Positions 7,670 to 15,143 are shown, numbered from the stretch's first letter. The stretch is 20,018 nucleotides of DNA from JBOGGN01 sp050744165 (GCA_050744165.1 JBOGGN010000391.1:1-20018), one strand, 5' to 3'. The notes: generated from the sequence alone by a model not told the origin. Translations and numbers: made by a program.

Positions 7670-7673
7670 CTCA

Positions 7674-10600
7674 ATGGTTGCGAACACTCCCTCGATCGGT
7701 CGTGCCGACACGCCTCGCCGGACGACGTTGCGGTGGTTGGCCACGGTGTCGGCCGCCGCCTTGGCGTCTGTCGCCGCCGTGGTCGCCGTGCCCGCGGCGC
7801 CGGCCCTGGCACAGCCAGCCCTCGCCCGGCCGGCACCGACCCCGGTAGGCAACCCGCCAACCCTGCCCGCGAAAGCCACCGTCGGCGCCGCGGTGGCGGC
7901 CACGACCGCGCTTCATTTGACCGTCGTGCTTCAGCCGGCGGATCCCCAAGGCCTGGCCGCCATGGCCAAAGCGGTGGCGGACCCGAGCTCTGCCTCATAC
8001 CGCCACTTCTTGACGCCGACCCAGTTCGCCGAGCAGTTCGGAGCGACCCCGGCCACGGTCACCGCCGTCAAGACCCAGCTGTCAAGCCTGGGCCTGACCG
8101 CCGGCGCTCTCTCGCCCAACGGTCTTTCCCTGGCGGTTACCGGTAGCGCGGCCCAGGCCGAGGCGGCCTTCGGCGTCGCGCTGCACAGCGTGCGCCTCGC
8201 CGATGGGTCGACCGGAATTGCCAACGACGCCGCCCCCAAGGTCCCCTCGACCATCGCCCCGTCGATCGTGGACATTCTCGGCCTCGACACCCTTGCCACC
8301 GCGAGGCACCTGGACACCCTGCCCGCCACCCCCGCCACCCCCGCCGCCCCCGCCGCCCCTGGCAAGCCCGGCCCCACCCCACCCTGGCAAACGGGGAGCG
8401 CGCAGCCCCCAACCCATCCGGCGGCCGTCCCCCACGTCGCCGGCGCCGGTCCCCAACCGTGTAGTAGCGCGACGGCCGCGACGACCAACCTCGGCGGCTA
8501 CACGGACGACCAGCTTGCCCAGGCCTACAGCTTCGGAGGCCTGTACGCAGAGGGCTTCAGCGGCTCCGGAGTCACCGTGGGCATCCTCGAACTGTCGACG
8601 TACAACTCGAACGACATCGCCGCCTTCCAGGCCTGCTACGGCAGCAACGCCTCCGTCGTGAATGTCCCCGTCGATTCCGGCACCAGCGATACCACCGGCG
8701 ACGTCGAGGCGGAGCTGGACATCGACGGGGTCATCGGCATGGCGCCCCAGGCGACGGTCGACGTGTACGAGGCCCCTAACGGGGCGCAAGGCAACTTCGA
8801 CATCCTCGACGAGATGGTCAGCACCAACGCTCCACAGGTGATCACCACCAGCTGGGGCAACTGCGAGGCCGTCGTCGGCGCCTCCTACGCCATGGCGGAG
8901 AACAACGTGTTCGAGGAGGCCGCCATCCAGGGCCAGAGCGTCCTGGCCGCCACCGGCGACAGCGGTTCGGAGGACTGCAACCCGGATAACGGAAGCACCG
9001 CCCTAGCAGTCGACGACCCGTCGTCGCAGCCCTTCGTCACTGCGGTCGGCGGCACAAGTTTGTCGTCGATCAACGTTCCGCCCCTGGAGGCGGCATGGAA
9101 CGACGCCGCCTACGGTCTCGGCGCGGGCGGTGGCGGTATTTCCAGCCTGTGGCAGCTTCCGCCGGCCCAGCAAGGACCCGGCGTCATCAACAGCTACTCC
9201 ACCCGGACCCTTTGCGGAGCGCCCGCGGGTGGCTTCTGCCGGGAAACCCCCGACGTGTCTGCGTCTGCCGACCCCCTGTTCGGCTACGAGTTCTATTACA
9301 CGGGGGTCAACGGCGAGACCGTCGGATGGCAGCCGATCGCGGGCACCAGCGCCGCCTCGCCGCTGTGGGCCAGTCTCATCGCCTTGTCAGATAATGCGTG
9401 CGCCTGCCGCCTCGGCTTCCTCAACTCCGCCCTGTACAACATCGCCGCCAGCGGCCCGGGCGCCTTCAACGACGTACTGCAAGCCAACAATGACCTGGTC
9501 GGCAAGCACAACGGCTCCTACCCGGCCACCGTGGGCTACGACATGGCGACCGGTCTCGGTTCCCCGGTCGCCTCCCTCCTGGCGTCACGCCTGAACCCGG
9601 CGTCCCAGTCCCCGTTCTTCGTCGACGACAGCCCTCCGCTGACCTACGCCGTCCACGGCACCTACCGCTACACGTTCGTCGCCACGGGCCGGCCGTCGCC
9701 GACCTACACCAGTACCGGGAACCTGCCCCCGGGGTTGGCCCTGAACGCCACTACCGGCGTCCTATCGGGCACCCCGACGACCGCCGGTACCTACACGTTC
9801 GCGGTGACAGCAGCCAACGGTCAGAGCCCGTCCGCGGTCACGCCCACGATCACCATCACCATCACGGGCGTCTCCGCCCTTCCGAGCTATGTCGCCATGA
9901 ACCCGCAACGGATCTGCGACACCCGTGCCCCCAGCGCGGGGGTCAGCGCCAACCAGTGCGACACCACCGGCCACCGCCCGCTCGGAACGGGCGGCACCAT
10001 GAACGTCACCGTCGCCGACACCGGCGGCGTACCCGCCGACGCCACCGCCGTCGTCCTCCACGTCACCACGACCGGGACCAGCGCCGCCAGCTACCTGACG
10101 GTCTGGCCCACCGGCGAGAGCCAGCCCACCGTCGCCAACCTGACGTGGACCAAAGGCCAGTCCCAGCCCAACCTGGTCCAAGTCGGCGTCGGCACCGGCG
10201 GCCAGGTCAGCCTGTTCAACCTGGCCGGCTCCGCCGACGTGGTCATCGATCTGCAGGGCTACTTCGAGCCGGCCAACGCCAGCGGCTCATTGTTCCACCC
10301 GCTCGACCCGGTGCGGGTCTGCGATACCCGCCAGGTCGAGCCCGGCAACCAGTGCAACCTAAACGGCGTGGCGTCGGGCACCCTGGGCGCGGGCACCACC
10401 AAGGCCGTCAACCTGACCACCGGATTCGGCCTTCCGGTCTCCGCGACGTCTGTCGTGTTGAACGTCACCGCAACGTCCACAACGGCGGCCGGCTACTTCA
10501 CCGTGTGGCCAGCGGGATCGAGCCAGCCGTTGGCAGCCAGCCTCAACTGGGCCGCGGGTCAGACGATCTCCAACCGGGTCATCAGCCCTCTCGGGTCTGG

Positions 10601-11078
10601 GGGCGACGTAGACGTGTTCAACCCCTTCGGACGCGCGGACCTGGTGATCGACCTGGTCGGTTACTTCGCCAATGACGGTTCGGGCTCGGGGTACTTCGCG
10701 GTGGCACCGGTACGGATCTGCGATACCCGGCCCTCAGGGCCGGGCGTGGCCGCCAATCCGTGCGACACCGGCGGAGAGCGCACCCTCGGGAGCGGCGGTT
10801 TCCTCGTCCTGGGAGCACCCGCGGGCGAGACGGCGCTGGTGACCAACACCACGGTGACCGACACCGCGGCCGCGGGATACCTGACGGTGTTCCCGCAAAG
10901 CAACACCTCGGTCCCGCTGGCCGCCGACCTCACCTGGGCCAAGGGCCAGACGATCGGCAACCTGACCGTCGACGGCACCGGGTCCACCAGCGCCTTCGTG
11001 GCGTTCAACGCGAGCCCGGCGAGCACCGACGTCGTGATCGACGAGGACGGGTTCTATAGCCCGACAGCACCCGGCTAA
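7674..11078 (+). CDS. secreted sedolisin (S53 serine-carboxyl peptidase) with Ig-like domain and three surface repeats
   Basis: This 1134-residue protein is an exported acid-type endopeptidase. A signal peptide spans residues 1-46 (RTTLRWLATVSAAALA core, cleavage after ALA). A pro-kumamolisin activation domain follows (about 75-205), then a Pro/Ala linker (about 215-245) probably cut on maturation. The S53 catalytic domain has EAELD giving Glu345/Asp349, the oxyanion Asp429 in ATGDSG, and nucleophile Ser559 in GTSAASP; the spacings parallel kumamolisin Glu78/Asp82/Asp164/Ser278. The calcium-site pattern (FNDV, then YDMATGLG) is present. Residues about 643-733 form a putative Ig (He_PIG-like) domain with GLALNATTGVLSGTP. 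Three repeats of about 134 residues start near 739, 873 and 1007, each with RxCDTR and GYF/GFY ends, a type common in actinobacterial exoproteins. No C-terminal anchor is seen. It stands alone, convergent with the SSB-like gene. Substrate unknown. Confidence 0.93.
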   Translation: MVANTPSIGRADTPRRTTLRWLATVSAAALASVAAVVAVPAAPALAQPALARPAPTPVGNPPTLPAKATVGAAVAATTALHLTVVLQPADPQGLAAMAKAVADPSSASYRHFLTPTQFAEQFGATPATVTAVKTQLSSLGLTAGALSPNGLSLAVTGSAAQAEAAFGVALHSVRLADGSTGIANDAAPKVPSTIAPSIVDILGLDTLATARHLDTLPATPATPAAPAAPGKPGPTPPWQTGSAQPPTHPAAVPHVAGAGPQPCSSATAATTNLGGYTDDQLAQAYSFGGLYAEGFSGSGVTVGILELSTYNSNDIAAFQACYGSNASVVNVPVDSGTSDTTGDVEAELDIDGVIGMAPQATVDVYEAPNGAQGNFDILDEMVSTNAPQVITTSWGNCEAVVGASYAMAENNVFEEAAIQGQSVLAATGDSGSEDCNPDNGSTALAVDDPSSQPFVTAVGGTSLSSINVPPLEAAWNDAAYGLGAGGGGISSLWQLPPAQQGPGVINSYSTRTLCGAPAGGFCRETPDVSASADPLFGYEFYYTGVNGETVGWQPIAGTSAASPLWASLIALSDNACACRLGFLNSALYNIAASGPGAFNDVLQANNDLVGKHNGSYPATVGYDMATGLGSPVASLLASRLNPASQSPFFVDDSPPLTYAVHGTYRYTFVATGRPSPTYTSTGNLPPGLALNATTGVLSGTPTTAGTYTFAVTAANGQSPSAVTPTITITITGVSALPSYVAMNPQRICDTRAPSAGVSANQCDTTGHRPLGTGGTMNVTVADTGGVPADATAVVLHVTTTGTSAASYLTVWPTGESQPTVANLTWTKGQSQPNLVQVGVGTGGQVSLFNLAGSADVVIDLQGYFEPANASGSLFHPLDPVRVCDTRQVEPGNQCNLNGVASGTLGAGTTKAVNLTTGFGLPVSATSVVLNVTATSTTAAGYFTVWPAGSSQPLAASLNWAAGQTISNRVISPLGSGGDVDVFNPFGRADLVIDLVGYFANDGSGSGYFAVAPVRICDTRPSGPGVAANPCDTGGERTLGSGGFLVLGAPAGETALVTNTTVTDTAAAGYLTVFPQSNTSVPLAADLTWAKGQTIGNLTVDGTGSTSAFVAFNASPASTDVVIDEDGFYSPTAPG

Positions 11079-11088
11079 CAACCAGGCC

Positions 11089-11102
11089 CGGCGGTCTCGC
11101 CG
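11089..11102 (+). terminator. small GC hairpin between convergent genes
   Basis: CGGCG-GTCT-CGCCG forms a 5-bp stem 10 bases after the sedolisin stop and before the SSB-like gene end. There is no T run, so as a terminator it is weak evidence. Confidence 0.3.
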
Positions 11103-11115
11103 CTCGCCCAGCGCG

Positions 11116-11481
11116 TCAAGGTCCGACAGCCGCCTCACCCTCTTCGAGAACCAGCCGCGCGGCGGCGCCCTGTAAGGCGGCGACCGCCGGCCCAACCCGG
11201 GCGACGGGCACCACCACGTCGGCCACAACCTCGGTGCGGCTCGCGGTCCCCCCGCTGGCCCGGAAAAAGCGCCGCCTCACCCGGCCCACGACCACCACCA
11301 CCGACCCCACCTCGTAGCCCGAGACCTCCTCCGGCGCTCCGAACCAGGCCACCGGCACAGATTCCCGCCGCCCCTCGGGCCCCTCGACGCTCACCTCCAG
11401 GTTGGCCAGCCGGTCGCCGGACGGCAGCACCTTGGCTTCGGCCGCCCGGACCAGCCGGCCTTGCAACGCCACCACGTTCAC
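11116..11481 (-). CDS. single-stranded DNA-binding (SSB)-like OB-fold protein
   Basis: The 121-residue product begins MNVVALQGRLVRAAEAKVLPSG and continues with LANLEVSVEG, ESVPVAWFG and GSVVVVVGRVRRRFF, the beta-strand pattern of an SSB OB fold. It lacks the acidic, glycine-rich C-terminal tail with DDDIPF that replicative SSBs use to recruit partners, and ends in a short hydrophobic/acidic stretch instead. It is therefore probably a paralog rather than the main SSB. The GTG at 11481 was chosen because GGGGAGG (11494-11488, minus) lies six bases upstream. It diverges from the sigma-like gene across 145 bp. Binding of single-stranded DNA is inferred from the fold only. Confidence 0.78.
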   Translation of the reverse strand: MNVVALQGRLVRAAEAKVLPSGDRLANLEVSVEGPEGRRESVPVAWFGAPEEVSGYEVGSVVVVVGRVRRRFFRASGGTASRTEVVADVVVPVARVGPAVAALQGAAARLVLEEGEAAVGP

Positions 11482-11487
11482 CTGGCA

Positions 11488-11494
11488 CCTCCCC
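11488..11494 (-). promoter_or_regulatory. ribosome binding site of the SSB-like gene
   Basis: GGGGAGG on the minus strand with a six-base spacer to GTG. It decides the start. Confidence 0.75.
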
Positions 11495-11613
11495 GATCTC
11501 GCCCTTCGCCGGTACCTATGCCGCGCCGAAGAGGTCGGGAAAGAAGGGTGGAGAAAAAGGGTCGCCCAACCCGCGAGCGCCCTCGGCCCCCATCCCGTCT
11601 GTAGCGGTGGAGA

Positions 11614-11620
11614 AGGGAGG
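11614..11620 (+). promoter_or_regulatory. ribosome binding site of the sigma-like gene
   Basis: AGGGAGG precedes the GTG at 11627 by six bases and decides the start; an open frame extends upstream across the divergent gene but has no such signal. Confidence 0.75.
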
Positions 11621-11626
11621 CCACCG

Positions 11627-12865
11627 GTGCCCGCGATCATCGAAAACGCCGCCGCCGAGGCGATGCTGTTGGACATTCGGGCGGGCCGCCAGGCCACCCG
11701 GCAGGCGGTGAGCAGCGAGCCGGGGGCGTTGCTCGCCTTCGGCACGTCTGTCGTCATCCCCGGCCGGGCGGGCGGCCAGTTGGTGTACCCGCTCGTCGTC
11801 AGCGCCGAGCCGGCCACGCTAGTGACCTCTGCGGGAAGTGCAACGGTAAGCGGCACGGTCGCAGGGGTCTCGGTGTCCGGCGCCTTCAGCTGGACCGTGG
11901 GCGGGGGCGACTTGGAGCCGGAACGGTACCGGTTCACCCAGCGCAGGCGTCCGGTGGCCCCACCGTCGTGGGCAGGCCAGTTGCCGAGGTCGGAGCGGCT
12001 GGTGCCCGCCGACCCCCGGCGGCTGTCCCGACAGCAGGCTGCTGCTCGCCGCCGCGCCCGCGAGGCCGAGCACCGGCTGCTCTCGCTGAGCGAGCGGGTG
12101 GTTCGCCGGGACTGCCGCGGCGCCATTGCCCGGGCGTTGAGCATCCGACCTGGCGTTGATGTCGATGACCTGGTGCAGCGCGGCATGCAGACCGTCGCTC
12201 GGCTGCTCCCGATCTACGCCTCCCCGGCCCGGCCGCCGTGCTCATGGCTCGGCATGCTGCGCCTTGACGGCCGGCGCGACCTGCGCCGAGAGCTGACTCG
12301 GCTCGACTGGGTGCCTTCCGGCGCCGCCGCCGCGGCTGCGATGGCTGACGCCTGCGGCGTGCGTCCGTCCGCGGACCCGGCGGCCACCCACCGCGCCATG
12401 TCGGACGCCGCCCAACGCCACGACCGGCCGGCCCCTCGCCTGGGTCCCCGCCAACTAAATGCCGCCCTCCTGGCGCCCGCCGTCCTCCTCCACGAGGCGG
12501 CCGTGGCCTCGCTCGTCGAGGGTCCCGACACCCTCGACTGGGAGGCCGGGGCGCTGGCGGCGATGGTGGCGCGACTGGTCACCGACGACACCCGCCTCGT
12601 CACGCTGGCGGCTCTCGGCGACCCGGTGGCCCTAGAGCAGGTCGGCCAACGAGTAGCGCCCCGCTTGGCCGACCGGGGCGAGGGTGCGGTCCCCGCCCGG
12701 CGCCGGTGCTGGGAGCAGTTCCGGGCGTCGGGGCAGCTGTTCGCCAGCACTCGAGGGCTGGACCGCTTCGCCGGCGCCGCCGACCCCTCCAGCCTCGCGG
12801 CCCTCGACGACCGCCTGTGCCTGGCCGCGGGCGTGTCGGCCGCCGTTGCGCCCCTATCCAGGTGA
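11627..12865 (+). CDS. sigma-70 region-2-like protein with an unrecognised N-terminal domain
   Basis: I do not recognise this 412-residue protein as a whole. Residues about 1-105 look beta-rich (LLAFGTSVVIPGR, VYPLVVSAEP, SGAFSWTVGGG) and match no family I can name. Residues about 153-225 resemble sigma-70 region 2: ERVVRRDCRGAIARAL, VDVDDLVQRGMQTVARLLPIY, then SWLGMLRLDGRRDLRREL, parallel to the DLVQEG...FSTYA..WIRGAI...R pattern. The C-terminal 180 residues are Ala/Arg-rich and may hold a degenerate helix-turn-helix (DPVALEQVGQRVAPRLADRG). It could be a divergent sigma factor, or a protein that borrowed a sigma fold. The start is GTG at 11627 with a good Shine-Dalgarno. Its stop is one base from the next gene's start, so the two are co-translated; the SSB-like gene is divergent. 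RNA polymerase binding is inference. Confidence 0.6.
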   Translation: MPAIIENAAAEAMLLDIRAGRQATRQAVSSEPGALLAFGTSVVIPGRAGGQLVYPLVVSAEPATLVTSAGSATVSGTVAGVSVSGAFSWTVGGGDLEPERYRFTQRRRPVAPPSWAGQLPRSERLVPADPRRLSRQQAAARRRAREAEHRLLSLSERVVRRDCRGAIARALSIRPGVDVDDLVQRGMQTVARLLPIYASPARPPCSWLGMLRLDGRRDLRRELTRLDWVPSGAAAAAAMADACGVRPSADPAATHRAMSDAAQRHDRPAPRLGPRQLNAALLAPAVLLHEAAVASLVEGPDTLDWEAGALAAMVARLVTDDTRLVTLAALGDPVALEQVGQRVAPRLADRGEGAVPARRRCWEQFRASGQLFASTRGLDRFAGAADPSSLAALDDRLCLAAGVSAAVAPLSR

Positions 12866-12866
12866 C

Positions 12867-13961
12867 GTGCTGAAACGGTTGCTCGGGGCGCTGTCAGTGC
12901 TGCTTGGCGCCGGCATGGTGGGCTTGCTCGCGGTGCCATTGATCGTCGACGTGGTAGTCATCGGTCAGATCCAGCAGGCAGCGTCGCTGGAAGGACTGTG
13001 GGACGTCCCGCCGGCGATGGTCCCGGCCCTGCAAACGGCAGGCCAGCAGGCCGGAATCCCGTGGTTCCTGCTGGCGGCGGTGGCGTCGGTGGCGACCGAT
13101 TACGGGCAAGGCGCGCCCGACGGCATTCCCCGGGGCGCCTCGCCGGGGACCTCCGTGTTCCCGACCGTCATCCCGCCGATCGTCGGCGCCGGCCAGGGCA
13201 TCTTCCTCGTGACGCCGGCGTCGCCCGCCGCCGTCGGTCCGCCGCTCGTCGACCCAGAGGACGTGGCGCTGGCGGCCGGTTGGCTCGCCCACCAACTGGC
13301 GGTCGCGGCCGAGGGCTCGCCGCTCGTCCAAGGCCCGCTGGGCGATCCCGCGGTGGCCGGGCTTTGGCAAGGGGTGCTGGCCTCGGCGCCGCTGGCGATC
13401 ACCGCCATCGCGGCGAGCGGCTCGTCCGTCACCCCCGCCTCACCCGGTACCAACCCCATCCAGCAGTTCGGCGCCGCCGTTCTCACCCAGATTTCGGCAC
13501 CCATCACCGCCACCAACCTGGGCGCCTTCTCGGCGTGGGCCGCGGGCGAGGGAAGCTGCGCTCGGTTCAACCCCCTGGCCACCACCCAACCTGAGGCCGG
13601 CGCCACTCCCTTCAACACCCTGACCGGGGGCGGTCACGTCTGGAACTACCCCAGCTTCGAGGTCGGCGTCGGTGCCACCGTCACGGCGCTGACCAACGGG
13701 CGCTACCCGCAGGTGATCGAGGCGTTCCGAGCCGACGCCGGCGTCGACGCGGTGGCGTCCGCGGTCGAGGAGTCGCCCTGGGGCACGCAACACTTCGGAA
13801 GCACCAGCTTCGCCGGCGTGGCGTGCAGTGACGACGGGCCCGGCGCCAGCGGGCAGGTGTTGCCGACGGCGACTGGACCGCAGGCGGTGGACCTCACGAT
13901 CGTGGCTCGGGCCGCCATCTACCAGCAGATCTGGGACCAGGCGGCCTCGCCAGGCAGTTAG
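12867..13961 (+). CDS. membrane-anchored two-domain murein-hydrolase-like protein, first domain catalytically degenerate
   Basis: The 364-residue protein has one N-terminal membrane helix (about residues 5-33) and an extracytoplasmic remainder. Residues about 48-190 follow the soluble lytic transglycosylase pattern seen in actinobacterial conjugative and phage proteins: VPALQTAGQQAGIPWFLLAA, then a GQGIF segment and DPEDVALAAGWLA. Where the catalytic glutamate is expected (family pattern KVESDHG) this protein reads SVATDYG, with Ala76. Residues about 205-320 look like a second lysozyme-like domain (FSAWAAGEGSCARFNPL, TNGRYPQVIEAF, SPWGTQ), with Glu228 a candidate acid. It may cut or only bind peptidoglycan. 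The GTG at 12867 lies one base past the sigma-like stop, with AGGTGA overlapping. Its stop overlaps the convergent DUF3039 gene end by four bases. The family assignment is from motif reading and is moderate. Confidence 0.6.
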   Translation: MLKRLLGALSVLLGAGMVGLLAVPLIVDVVVIGQIQQAASLEGLWDVPPAMVPALQTAGQQAGIPWFLLAAVASVATDYGQGAPDGIPRGASPGTSVFPTVIPPIVGAGQGIFLVTPASPAAVGPPLVDPEDVALAAGWLAHQLAVAAEGSPLVQGPLGDPAVAGLWQGVLASAPLAITAIAASGSSVTPASPGTNPIQQFGAAVLTQISAPITATNLGAFSAWAAGEGSCARFNPLATTQPEAGATPFNTLTGGGHVWNYPSFEVGVGATVTALTNGRYPQVIEAFRADAGVDAVASAVEESPWGTQHFGSTSFAGVACSDDGPGASGQVLPTATGPQAVDLTIVARAAIYQQIWDQAASPGS

Positions 13962-14236
13962 CCGCTCGGCGTGTCCCAGCCCAGCGACTTGGCGATCTCT
14001 TGGCAAGTGGGGCACACGGGGTACCGCCGAGGGTCGCGCCCCGGCACCCAGACCTTGCCGCACAGTGCCCGGACCGGGGTGGCATTGATGATGCCCTCGA
14101 CCACGCTCGGCCCGGCCGAAACAAACTCGCCTTCCTCCGTCCTGACCCCCTCGAGGACGATGTGGGCCATGCGTTCGTGGTCCCCCTCGAGGGTGGGATC
14201 GGTCCGTGCCGGCGAAGTGGTGCTGGTCTCGGTCAC
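13958..14236 (-). CDS. DUF3039 domain-containing protein
   Basis: The 92-residue protein matches DUF3039, a short family nearly confined to actinobacteria and of unknown function. Diagnostic residues are MAHIVLEGVRTEEGEFVSAG, then ALCGKVWVPGRDPRRYPVCP followed by TCQEI; the CGKxW and CPxC cysteines would make a zinc-ribbon-like site. The GTG at 14236 follows a minus-strand TACCCT box by six bases, so the transcript is probably leaderless; the nearest in-frame ATG would remove the first 22 residues. It diverges from the Thr/Pro-rich gene, sharing overlapping -10 boxes, and its 3' end overlaps the convergent murein-hydrolase-like gene by four bases. Confidence 0.88.
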   Translation of the reverse strand: MTETSTTSPARTDPTLEGDHERMAHIVLEGVRTEEGEFVSAGPSVVEGIINATPVRALCGKVWVPGRDPRRYPVCPTCQEIAKSLGWDTPSG

Positions 14237-14242
14237 AAAGCC

Positions 14243-14248
14243 AGGGTA
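14243..14248 (-). promoter_or_regulatory. -10 box (TACCCT) of the DUF3039 gene
   Basis: Six bases separate it from the GTG start. It overlaps the plus-strand TAGCGT box at 14247-14252 by the self-complementary TA step. Confidence 0.55.
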
Positions 14249-14252
14249 GCGT
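14247..14252 (+). promoter_or_regulatory. -10 box (TAGCGT) of the Thr/Pro-rich gene
   Basis: A nine-base spacer separates it from the ATG at 14262, suggesting a leaderless or very short-leader transcript. It overlaps the opposing -10 box. Confidence 0.5.
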
Positions 14253-14261
14253 CGCGGGCCG

Positions 14262-14882
14262 ATGTCGACGCGATCCGTGCGCCGGGTGCTGCTCCTCGCG
14301 GCGACCAGCGCCCTGTTTGCCGCTGTCGCCGCGATCGGGTCGAGCGTGGGCGCCGCCGCGGCCAACCCGACGGGGGGTTGCCTGCTCGGCATTATCTGCG
14401 CGCCGACGACGACGGCGCCCCATCCCGCGACCACGACGCCGCCGGCAACGGCACCACCGCCGTCACCCACGACGGCACGGGCGACAGCGACCACCGCGGC
14501 TCGCTCGACGGCCACCACCCGCGCACCGACGCGCAACGTCCAACCGTCAGTCGGGGTTAGCGGCCTCCCAGTGTCCGGCTCCGTCAACCTTCCCGCGATT
14601 GGTACCGCGTCGGACCCGGTCGCCCCCCAGCTGGCCGGAACACCGGACGGGCCCAGCACCTCGTCCACCACCTTGTTGACCGAGGCGTTGCCACCCGCAT
14701 TCCACAGCATCGCCGCCCCCGCGGGCCTCCCCAATGACCACCGCACGCTGCGCATCGTGCTCAGCGTGATGGCCCTGCTCGTCGCCGCGCTGGCGCTGGG
14801 GCAACTCCCAGGCTCCCGGCGCCGGCCCCGCTCGTCCAATGGGGCGAAAGCCGGAAAGCGCCACGTCTTTTCCCGGTCCTGA
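14262..14882 (+). CDS. secreted Thr/Pro-rich protein with C-terminal membrane anchor
   Basis: No family is recognised. The 206-residue product has a signal peptide (residues 1-34, basic MSTRSVRR then a hydrophobic core ending AAAA), two cysteines at 40 and 46 in GCLLGIIC that could form a small disulfide loop, and a Thr/Pro/Ala-rich stretch (about 48-92) typical of extended or O-mannosylated wall-spanning stalks. A membrane helix follows at about 163-183 with a basic cytoplasmic tail (SRRRPRSSNGAKAGKR). The predicted topology is extracytoplasmic N-terminus, single pass, inside C-terminus. It lacks an LPXTG motif. Its ATG follows the TAGCGT box by nine bases. The next gene starts 21 bases after its stop from its own -10 box. 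A role in envelope structure is a guess. Confidence 0.75.
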   Translation: MSTRSVRRVLLLAATSALFAAVAAIGSSVGAAAANPTGGCLLGIICAPTTTAPHPATTTPPATAPPPSPTTARATATTAARSTATTRAPTRNVQPSVGVSGLPVSGSVNLPAIGTASDPVAPQLAGTPDGPSTSSTTLLTEALPPAFHSIAAPAGLPNDHRTLRIVLSVMALLVAALALGQLPGSRRRPRSSNGAKAGKRHVFSRS

Positions 14883-14891
14883 CTCGACCGG

Positions 14892-14897
14892 TAGGGT
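14892..14897 (+). promoter_or_regulatory. -10 box (TAGGGT) of the small membrane protein gene
   Basis: Six bases (GTCGGC) lie between the box and the GTG start at 14904. No Shine-Dalgarno is present, consistent with a leaderless transcript. Confidence 0.5.
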
Positions 14898-14903
14898 GTC
14901 GGC

Positions 14904-15143
14904 GTGGGACAAAAGCGCGACGCGCGTGGCACACCGACGATTCCCCTCACCCATCCCGGCTTCATCCTGTCCTGCGCCTTCGGGGCCCTCGGCCTGCTCG
15001 TCATCATCGTCGGACTCATCGTGGGCGCGGGGCAGATCGTGTTCGTAATCTGCACCTTCCTCGGCTTCTTGTCCCTCCTGGCGGCCCTGGCGTGGCGGGC
15101 CGACCTGGTGAGCAGCTGGAAGCGGGACCACACCCAGCGCTGA
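14904..15143 (+). CDS. small two-helix membrane protein
   Basis: The 79-residue product has a basic N-terminus (MGQKRDARG), two hydrophobic helices at about 19-41 and 44-65 joined by a tight GAG turn, and a charged C-terminus (SSWKRDHTQR). Both ends are predicted cytoplasmic, forming a hairpin. No family is recognised. The GTG start is supported by the -10 box six bases upstream. The F420-type oxidoreductase begins six bases after its stop, so the two probably share a transcript. Confidence 0.72.
   Translation: MGQKRDARGTPTIPLTHPGFILSCAFGALGLLVIIVGLIVGAGQIVFVICTFLGFLSLLAALAWRADLVSSWKRDHTQR

Noticed and set aside
11116..13961. Prophage or integrative element
   Set aside because: No integrase, relaxase, terminase, structural gene, tRNA attachment site or direct-repeat boundary is visible; only a possible remnant is discussed.
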